Origin: Planctomycetaceae bacterium
GTDB taxonomy: Bacteria; Planctomycetota; Planctomycetia; Pirellulales; PALSA-1355
Assembly: GCA_005773095.1 (NCBI GenBank)
Contig: SXHT01000153.1
Coordinates: forward strand, 1 to 8,583
Length of the DNA: 8,583 nucleotides
Direction: 5' to 3'
Position numbers and translations under genes: made by a program. Position 1 is the first letter of the stretch, and every line of letters begins with the position of its first letter. Below are positions 1 through 4,194 of the stretch, piece by piece. The notes under the pieces are model-generated. The model saw only the letters and a list, made by a program, of their open reading frames with translations. It was not told the DNA's origin and did no database searches.

Positions 1-27
1 CGGGCCAAGAGAGGGGGACCGTGCACG

Positions 28-94
28 GTAGGGCCGGCTGTGCCGGCCGTGGATGGGAAAGTCACACGAATCCGGCCGGCACAGCCGGCCCTAC
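28..94. repeat. Inner palindrome of module A, copy 1
   Basis: A perfect 21-bp inverted repeat has arms at 28-48 and 74-94 and a 25-base spacer. The arms begin GTAGGGCCGGC and are themselves rich in GCCGGC. It would fold into a very stable stem-loop as RNA or single-stranded DNA. The same structure recurs at 1301-1367. Confidence 0.9.
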
Positions 95-101
95 AACGGC
101 C

Positions 102-237
102 GTAACCGTTCACGGGCCAAGAGAGGGGCACAGGCACATTTTCCCGGGAACCACGTTGGACAACCTCCTGACCGAACCCCGCGCCTCTGGCGAATTCGCC
201 GGGAAAATGAGCCAGTCCCCGGCCCGTGAACGGTTGC
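102..237. repeat. Module B element with terminal inverted repeats, copy 1
   Basis: The left end GTAACCGTTCACGGGCC (102-118) and right end GGCCCGTGAACGGTTGC (221-237) are inverted repeats of 17 bp with one mismatch. Inside them is a second inverted pair: left ACAGGCACATTTTCCCGG (130-147) and right CCGGGAAAATGAGCCAGTCC (199-218). The ACAGG...CCAGTCCCC ends resemble the GGGGAC-type termini of REP elements associated with REP-associated tyrosine transposases (RAYTs). That assignment is inference from family knowledge. The stretch from 238 to the VOC gene start holds only a weak promoter candidate. Confidence 0.8.
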
Positions 238-286
238 GCGCCCCCTTTTGTCGCAGGTTGCAGGCGTAGCCGAAGCTGGCGGTAAT

Positions 287-295
287 TGCTATGCT
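287..295 (+). promoter_or_regulatory. Candidate extended -10 promoter for the VOC gene pair
   Basis: TGC-TATGCT fits the extended -10 pattern TGn-TATAAT with 4 of 6 bases in the hexamer. It lies about 45 bases before the chosen VOC start. No acceptable -35 box is visible at 16-18 bases upstream, so this is only a weak candidate. Confidence 0.25.
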
Positions 296-340
296 CGATT
301 GCGGCATGGTCGTTTTCCTGCCCGATTCGTCTCCATCACC

Positions 341-796
341 ATGAATTCCATCGTCCAGGACCCGTTGGTCCAGGTCCATTCCTTGGACCACGTGACCATT
401 GTTTCCGCCGATCTGGAGCGGACGCTCGCGTTTTACACCGAAGTGCTCGGCATGCGCGAAGTGCCCCGGCCCAATTTCGAGTTTCCCGGGCTTTGGCTGC
501 AGGTCGGCCGGACCCAGATTCATGTCAACACGGCAGGTCCGGATTGCGGTGGGCGTGCCGGCGTTCCCGACGGCAAGGCGCGTACGCCGTCCCTGGGCTT
601 CCACATCGCCTTCGCGGTGGACGATGGCCCCGCGGCCGCTGCACGCCTGGCGCAGGCGGGTTTCAAGATCGTCGATGGGCCGCGCTATCGCCCGGACGGC
701 GCACATCAATTCTACGTTTATGATCCGGACGGCCATCTGATCGAGATCTGCTCCTTCCCGAACAAAATCCCGGCGAGCGCCGCATGTTCAAGCTGA
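341..796 (+). CDS. VOC superfamily (glyoxalase/bleomycin-resistance fold) protein
   Basis: This is a 151-residue single-domain protein of the vicinal oxygen chelate superfamily. Family members bind a divalent metal and act as isomerases, dioxygenases, epimerases or drug-resistance proteins; the substrate here cannot be told. It shows two beta-alpha-beta-beta-beta units. The first begins LDHVTI with helix LERTLAFYTEVLGM, and the second begins GFHIAFAVDD and ends DPDGHLIEI. Likely metal ligands are His17, His88 and Glu135, with His61 in the position used by a fourth ligand in some families. ATG 341 is chosen because the VOC fold starts 15 residues later. The frame stays open upstream to a TTG at 248, but the added residues look random. 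No clear Shine-Dalgarno precedes it. Its end overlaps the next gene by 13 bases, suggesting translational coupling. The pair sits between two repeat copies. Confidence 0.85.
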   Translation: MNSIVQDPLVQVHSLDHVTIVSADLERTLAFYTEVLGMREVPRPNFEFPGLWLQVGRTQIHVNTAGPDCGGRAGVPDGKARTPSLGFHIAFAVDDGPAAAARLAQAGFKIVDGPRYRPDGAHQFYVYDPDGHLIEICSFPNKIPASAACSS

Positions 797-1203
797 GGCA
801 CCCCATCGTCGATCTGGCGATCATCTGCAGCGATTTCCAGCAATCGCTTCATTTCTACCGTGATCTGCTCGGATGCGAGCAGGTTCTGGACATTCAAATT
901 CCGGCCGAGACCGCCATCGGCGCCAATCTTGCCCCTACGGCGTTCAGGCAGGTCCGATTAAAAGCGGGCCAGACCTTGATCAAGCTCGTTGAGATTCGCT
1001 CTCCGCCGCCGGCCCGCTCCCTGGATTTCCAGTCGGGAGTTCGATGGCTGACCTTCATCGTCGAGGACTTGCCGGGGACCGTGAGCGCGCTTAAAGCCAA
1101 AGGAGTGAAATTTTGTGCTGAACCCGTATCGGCCCCCGATGCGAAGCACGTTGTCTGCGCCGAAGCCCCTGACGGCATCCTCGTCGAGTTGGTTGAGCCC
1201 TGA
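784..1203 (+). CDS. Second VOC superfamily protein, metal ligands partly lost
   Basis: This 139-residue VOC-fold protein has the same overall layout as its neighbour: an opening strand IVDLAIICSD, helix QQSLHFYRDLLGCEQV, a second unit opening with RWLTFIVEDL, and a C-terminal APDGILVELVEP. The usual opening His is Leu11 here. The His that should start the second unit is missing too (RWLTF against FHIAF in the neighbour). Only the final Glu135 and a Glu in IKLVEI remain at ligand-like places. It may therefore bind metal differently, or be a non-metal partner of the upstream protein; this is inference. ATG 784 overlaps the end of the preceding gene in another frame, typical of translational coupling. 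It resembles the neighbour only at fold level, so an old duplication is possible but not shown. Substrate unknown. Confidence 0.83.
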   Translation: MFKLRHPIVDLAIICSDFQQSLHFYRDLLGCEQVLDIQIPAETAIGANLAPTAFRQVRLKAGQTLIKLVEIRSPPPARSLDFQSGVRWLTFIVEDLPGTVSALKAKGVKFCAEPVSAPDAKHVVCAEAPDGILVELVEP

Positions 1204-1300
1204 GCATCGTTGGAAATCGCTCGTCGGTCGGATTGACTTTCGACGTTCCGCGTAGGTCCGCCGTAACCGTTCACGGGCCAGGAGAGGGGGCCCGTGCACG

Positions 1301-1367
1301 GTAGGGCCGGCAGTGCCGGCCGGGGATGGGAAAGTCACGCGAATCCGGCCGGCACAGCCGGCCCTAC
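1301..1367. repeat. Inner palindrome of module A, copy 2
   Basis: Arms at 1301-1321 and 1347-1367 are inverted repeats of 21 bp with one mismatch (copy 1 is perfect), with a 25-base spacer. The spacer is nearly identical to that of copy 1. Confidence 0.9.
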
Positions 1368-1374
1368 AACGGCC

Positions 1375-1511
1375 GTAACCGTTCACGGGCCAGGAGAGGG
1401 GGGACAGGCACATTTTCCCGGGAACCACGAAGGACAACCTCCTGACAGAGCGATACACCTCTCGTGAATTCGCCGGGAAAAAGCGCCAGTCCCCGGCCTG
1501 CGAACGGTTGC
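1375..1511. repeat. Module B element with terminal inverted repeats, copy 2
   Basis: The left end at 1375-1391 and right end GGCCTGCGAACGGTTGC at 1495-1511 pair with three mismatches. Subterminal arms GGGGACAGGCACATTTTCCC (1400-1419) and GGGAAAAAGCGCCAGTCCCC (1475-1494) also pair imperfectly. The central 1446-1464 differs from copy 1 while both ends are conserved, as expected for a mobile palindromic repeat whose ends are under recognition. Confidence 0.78.
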
Positions 1512-1571
1512 GGTTCGCCGAGCAAGCGGAGGTTTGCCCCATTCCGCCAATCTTCCCGGTTTACGTTACGA

Positions 1572-1603
1572 GTAACCGTTCGTGGGCCAAGAGAGGGGGA
1601 CAG
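1572..1603. repeat. Solo left end of the same repeat
   Basis: GTAACCGTTCGTGGGCC (1572-1588) followed by AAGAGAGGGGGACAG is a nearly exact copy of the repeat head (about two differences). It runs into a different core (TTACGAGAACTTTGTAATTG) and has no matching right end. The 8-mer GTTACGAG occurs on both sides (1565-1572 and 1603-1610). It lies directly upstream of the ispE promoter. Confidence 0.75.
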
Positions 1604-1631
1604 TTACGAGAACTTTGTAATTGCCCTGAGG

Positions 1632-1661
1632 TTGACCCTCTTATACTGTTGGCGATAGAAT
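1632..1661 (+). promoter_or_regulatory. Sigma70-type promoter for ispE-spoVG
   Basis: The -35 box TTGACC (1632-1637) and -10 box TAGAAT (1656-1661) each match consensus at 5 of 6 bases, with an 18-base spacer. The expected transcript start is near 1668, giving a leader of about 87 bases before the ispE start. No other convincing promoter lies between the repeats and ispE. Confidence 0.65.
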
Positions 1662-1740
1662 GAAAAATGTCGCAGGGCGCCATGCGAGGTTTTCGTGTGC
1701 CATTTTCCTTTTTCGGGGTGAAGCCAAACCTTTTGCTAGC

Positions 1741-1745
1741 AGGGA
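1741..1745 (+). promoter_or_regulatory. Ribosome binding site deciding the ispE start
   Basis: AGGGA lies 9 bases before ATG 1755, an ideal spacing. It directly abuts the other in-frame ATG at 1746, which would be too close. This favours 1755 as the true start. Confidence 0.6.
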
Positions 1746-1754
1746 ATGCTAAGC

Positions 1755-2696
1755 ATGGTTACTTTCCGCAGTGGCTCGGACGTTCACGTCCGGGTGCCGG
1801 CGAAACTAAATCTGTTTTTTGCGGTGCTTGGCAAGCGCAGCGACGGTTTCCATGAGATCGAAACGCTCATGGCCCCGATCGATCTGAGCGATGAGCTTTC
1901 GTTTCAGCTCGAGACTTCCGGATTGGTGACGGTCGTTTGCGACTGGGCCACTGTCAACGTGCGCGGCAGCAATGCTCTTCTTGGAGAGTTGCCAGGTGCC
2001 TCGGTCAATTTGGCAGCGCGGGCCGTGCGACTGCTCAGGCAGCGTGCTGGTGTAGCGCATGGCGCGCACATTCGACTGATCAAGCGAATACCAGCTGCGT
2101 CTGGATTGGGTGGTGGTTCGGCAGATGCGGCAGCAGCGCTATTGGCCGCGAACATTGGTTGGGAGCTGAATTGGTCGCGGGAGCGGCTTGCCAAGGTCGC
2201 GGGTGAACTGGGCAGCGACGTACCGTTCTTCCTGCATTCTGCGTGGGCCGTTTGTCGAGGCCGGGGTGAACAGATCGAGCCCGTCGACGGTCTTGGCGTT
2301 TGGCATGCGGTGGTCGTAAGGCCGCCGGCAGGGCTTTCCACGGCAGAGGTTTATGGCGACTGCCAACCCGGCGCAGCGTGTCCGTCGGTCGATCCGCTTT
2401 TGAAGGTATTGCGGCGCGGCGATGCACGAGGGATGGGCCGATTCATGACCAACGGTTTGCAGCCTGCTGCGGAGAGACTTTCGCCGTGGATAGGTCGGGT
2501 CCTTGGCGAGCTTCGTCGATTTGGCTGTACTGCGGCGCAGATGAGCGGCAGCGGAACGAGTTGTTTTGGCATCTGCCCTACGCGACGTCACGCCCGGCGC
2601 GTGGCGGCGCAGGCAAAAGCGCGCAACGTGGGACGAGTGTTTATGGTTCAGATGGGGGCGACGGCACGGAGCCGGTCAGGCTTTCCCGTCAGATAA
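1755..2696 (+). CDS. ispE: 4-(cytidine 5'-diphospho)-2-C-methyl-D-erythritol kinase
   Basis: IspE phosphorylates the 2-hydroxyl of CDP-methylerythritol with ATP in the non-mevalonate (MEP) route to isopentenyl diphosphate; it is cytosolic. The 313-residue product is a GHMP kinase. The opening strand RVPAKLNLFFAVLGKR carries the catalytic Lys17 of family motif PAKLNL, followed by SDGFHEIETL. The ATP loop PAASGLGGGSADAA spans residues 113-126. Catalytic Asp155 is in GSDVPFF, and the C-terminal GHMP motif MSGSGTS is at 263-269. It is slightly longer than most IspE proteins because of a basic C-terminal stretch after about residue 275. ATG 1755 is preferred over 1746 on Shine-Dalgarno spacing. 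It is the first gene after a strong promoter and is followed after 47 bases by spoVG on the same strand, so the two are probably co-transcribed. Confidence 0.95.
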   Translation: MVTFRSGSDVHVRVPAKLNLFFAVLGKRSDGFHEIETLMAPIDLSDELSFQLETSGLVTVVCDWATVNVRGSNALLGELPGASVNLAARAVRLLRQRAGVAHGAHIRLIKRIPAASGLGGGSADAAAALLAANIGWELNWSRERLAKVAGELGSDVPFFLHSAWAVCRGRGEQIEPVDGLGVWHAVVVRPPAGLSTAEVYGDCQPGAACPSVDPLLKVLRRGDARGMGRFMTNGLQPAAERLSPWIGRVLGELRRFGCTAAQMSGSGTSCFGICPTRRHARRVAAQAKARNVGRVFMVQMGATARSRSGFPVR

Positions 2697-2706
2697 GCCG
2701 CGTTTC

Positions 2707-2728
2707 CGTCAGGCTGGAACGCCTGACG
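2707..2728 (+). promoter_or_regulatory. Hairpin between ispE and spoVG
   Basis: A perfect 8-bp stem, CGTCAGGC (2707-2714) with GCCTGACG (2721-2728), encloses the 6-base loop TGGAAC. It starts 10 bases after the ispE stop and ends 3 bases before the spoVG Shine-Dalgarno. There is no T tract, so it is not a typical terminator. It may set transcript processing or translation of spoVG. The 5' arm sequence GTCAGGCT also occurs near 2678, inside the end of ispE. Confidence 0.55.
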
Positions 2729-2731
2729 AAC

Positions 2732-2736
2732 AGGAG
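2732..2736 (+). promoter_or_regulatory. Ribosome binding site deciding the spoVG GTG start
   Basis: AGGAG lies 7 bases before GTG 2744. The protein homology also begins there (VEITEVRI against the family's MEITDVR-type opening). Together these fix a GTG start although the frame stays open far upstream into ispE. Confidence 0.75.
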
Positions 2737-2743
2737 CATTGTC

Positions 2744-3391
2744 GTGGAAATCACCGAAGTTCGCATCAAGTTGATGGAAGAGGCCGGTGAACGGCTGCAA
2801 GCCTTCTGTTCGATCACCTTCGACGACGCCTTTGTGGTGCGCGATCTCAAGATTATTGAAGGCACGAATGGGCCGTTTGTCGCCATGCCGAGCCGGAAGC
2901 TTACCGCCCATTGTCCGCAGTGCGGAAGCAAGAACCACCTGCGCGCCCAGTATTGCAATCAGTGCGGCGGACGGCAGCGAATGGATCGGGCAGCGCTCGA
3001 TGAGGATGGCCGCGCTAAACTGTATGCCGACATTGCCCACCCGATCAACTCGGGCTGTCGCGAGATGATTCAAGAGCGTGTGATCCGAGAGTTCCGCGAG
3101 GAGCTGTACCGCGCCAAGCTGCCCGGCTACGTCTCCCGTTACGACGACTTCGACCATGAAGACGCACCGGCGCCGCGGCGCGAAGTTGCGTTGCGCTCGG
3201 CTGAACGCACGCAGGTGCAGCCCGCCGAATTTCAGCCTCGCGGGCCTCACCGTTCCCGTTCAGCGGAGCAAAGCTCCCCGCCCCAGCATTCACACGCACC
3301 GCACCCGTCGATCAAGCCGACCGTTCCACCACCTGGAAATACCTCAACCACGAAATCAACTCGCGATGGTTTCGGGGCGGGGATTTTCTAA
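2744..3391 (+). CDS. spoVG: SpoVG family nucleic-acid-binding regulator with inserted zinc ribbon
   Basis: SpoVG proteins are small DNA/RNA-binding regulators, named for septum and sporulation effects in Bacillus and known as site-specific binders in Staphylococcus and Borrelia. The core is clear: EITEVRIKL (2-10), SITFDDAFVVRDLKIIEG (23-40), GPFVAMPSRK (43-52), then DIAHPINSGCREMIQERV (96-113). Between PSRK and DIAHP, where the family normally has a short loop, lies a Cys4 zinc ribbon with Cys57, Cys60, Cys71 and Cys74 (C-x2-C-x10-C-x2-C). After about residue 137 comes a Pro/Ser/His/Arg-rich tail, probably disordered, ending DGFGAGIF. At 215 residues it is about twice the usual ~90-100. I believe the ribbon is typical of planctomycete SpoVG, but that is from memory. 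It is downstream of ispE in the same probable operon and convergent with nadD. Confidence 0.92.
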   Translation: MEITEVRIKLMEEAGERLQAFCSITFDDAFVVRDLKIIEGTNGPFVAMPSRKLTAHCPQCGSKNHLRAQYCNQCGGRQRMDRAALDEDGRAKLYADIAHPINSGCREMIQERVIREFREELYRAKLPGYVSRYDDFDHEDAPAPRREVALRSAERTQVQPAEFQPRGPHRSRSAEQSSPPQHSHAPHPSIKPTVPPPGNTSTTKSTRDGFGAGIF

Positions 3392-3471
3392 ACGATCCAC
3401 CTGACGCGGCCAGAGGTGCGACGTCCTGCAAACGCGGAAAGCTGAGAATTTGAGCGTCCTGGGGCTTGTCG

Positions 3472-3485
3472 TGCCGCGCGCGGCA
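3472..3485. other. GC palindrome in the spoVG/nadD convergent gap
   Basis: TGCCGCGCGCGGCA is a perfect 14-bp palindrome in the 110-base gap between two convergent genes. It could form a 5-bp hairpin for transcripts from either side. No run of T follows on either strand, so a terminator role is possible but not supported. Nothing else is seen in this gap. Confidence 0.3.
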
Positions 3486-3501
3486 TCGTTGGCCGGTCCC
3501 T

Positions 3502-4110
3502 TTATGGGCGATACAATCCGTGCGTTTCGATGTACTTTTCCACGGCTCGCGGCGTGCGGTAGCGAATGCTTTGGCCAGCGGCCACCAGGCCGCGTATTGC
3601 ACGGGCACGGAGGTCGATCCTCGGCATCTCCACGACGTGCTGGCGCATCGTTTCGATTTGCGGCGGCGACAGAATCCCCGTGAGTGCGTCGAAGTCCAAC
3701 TCCGCCAATCCTGACCTGCGCACCACGACCAGCGTTGCCAGCTGGCAAATCCGGGCAGGCTCACGCCAGGTCGGCAGATCCACCAGTGAATCACCACCCA
3801 TCAGAAAGAACAGGTCGCGGCTCGGGTCTTTCTCGCGCAAGTGGGCCAGGGTCTCGACCGTGTAATTCACGCCCCCCTTGTCGATCTCGTAGCAGCTAAC
3901 CTCAAACGAGGCGTTGCCGGCGATCGCCAGAGAAAGCATTTCCACGCGATGCTGCGCGGGCGTGATCGCATTCGCCTGTTTATGCGGCGGCACTGCGGTG
4001 GGCATGAACCACACGCGGTCGAGCCGGCATCGCTCGCGGCAACACTCGGCCAGCAACAAGTGGCCATAATGCACGGGATCGAACGTACCGCCCAAAATAC
4101 CCAATCGCAT
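3502..4110 (-). CDS. nadD: Nicotinate-nucleotide adenylyltransferase
   Basis: NadD joins nicotinate mononucleotide and ATP to make deamido-NAD, the penultimate step of NAD synthesis in the cytosol. The 202-residue product opens with GILGGTFDPVHYGHL, the nucleotidyltransferase signature with HxGH at His14-His17. It continues with MPTAVPPHK, then LMGGDSLVDLPTWREP, and ends with SIRYRTPRAVEKYIETHGLY, all typical of the family. ATG 4110 gives the family's usual N-terminus; a TTG at 4131 would add seven residues (MREAKSF) with no support. One oddity is that the second nucleotide-binding motif, normally ISSTxxR just before GxSIRY, reads LRARAIR here. The reading frame is intact through it, so this is substitution and not a visible frameshift. 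The gene is alone on the minus strand, convergent with spoVG and divergent from priA (84-base gap). Confidence 0.93.
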   Translation of the reverse strand: MRLGILGGTFDPVHYGHLLLAECCRERCRLDRVWFMPTAVPPHKQANAITPAQHRVEMLSLAIAGNASFEVSCYEIDKGGVNYTVETLAHLREKDPSRDLFFLMGGDSLVDLPTWREPARICQLATLVVVRRSGLAELDFDALTGILSPPQIETMRQHVVEMPRIDLRARAIRGLVAAGQSIRYRTPRAVEKYIETHGLYRP

Positions 4111-4148
4111 GAATGATTTCGCCTCTCGCAATGTGACCGCTCACCCGT

Positions 4149-4157
4149 ATGATTATC
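4149..4157. promoter_or_regulatory. Overlapping divergent -10 candidates for nadD and priA
   Basis: In the 84-base gap between divergent genes, the plus strand carries TATGAT (4149-4154) and the minus strand carries GATAAT (4157-4152). Each is 5 of 6 to the -10 consensus. They overlap, so both directions would compete for polymerase. Neither has a good -35 at proper spacing, so this is tentative. A short CGGGC/GCCCG hairpin lies at 4171-4182. Confidence 0.35.
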
Positions 4158-4194
4158 GCAGCAAAGGCGGCGGGCAAGCCCGGCCGCGAAACAG

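Larger units (their letters stand above)
1..237. repeat. Composite palindromic repeat, copy 1 (5' end cut by window edge)
   Basis: This repeat has two modules, each starting with the same head, GTAACCGTTCACGGGCC followed by a purine-rich AAGAGAGGGG stretch. Module A (to about 101) holds a large inner palindrome. Module B (102-237) is bounded by inverted ends. The copy aligns with 1274-1511 at a constant offset of 1273 bp through module A, with about 5 differences in the first 101 bases. Module B has conserved ends but a variable centre (about 170-190). Base 1 corresponds to the 12th base of the head, so about 11 bases lie outside the window. No open frame in it resembles a gene. The layout suggests a non-autonomous REP/MITE-like element moved or copied in trans; no transposase is present here. 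Confidence 0.88.
1263..1511. repeat. Composite palindromic repeat, copy 2 (complete)
   Basis: This is the full-length copy of the element at the window start, in direct orientation. Heads GTAACCGTTCACGGGCC occur at 1263-1279 and 1375-1391, exactly 112 bp apart, the same head spacing as in copy 1. The right end is at 1495-1511. It begins about 60 bases after the second VOC stop and fills the space before ispE. No gene is seen between 1204 and the ispE promoter. Confidence 0.88.

Noticed and set aside
110..736. Minus-strand open frame over the repeat and first VOC gene
   Set aside because: It begins inside a repeat and is antisense to a clear VOC domain.
1..1511. Classical composite transposon
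   Set aside because: The flanking repeats are about 250 bp, encode no transposase, and no target duplication is visible around the whole unit.
1..1603. CRISPR-like array from the recurring heads
   Set aside because: The heads are unevenly spaced, have long palindromic cores instead of unique spacers, and occur with two genes between them. No cas gene is present.
1667..1855. Short open frame at the start of the ispE leader
   Set aside because: It begins at the predicted transcript start with no ribosome binding site and runs into ispE in another frame. No protein features are seen.
2300..2743. Upstream extension of the spoVG frame into ispE
   Set aside because: It overlaps ispE in another frame. 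The Shine-Dalgarno and SpoVG homology both place the start at GTG 2744.
3560..3640. Frameshift in nadD explaining the missing ISST motif
   Set aside because: Sequence on both sides stays in one frame, and the other frames do not give ISST followed by the downstream residues. Substitution fits better.
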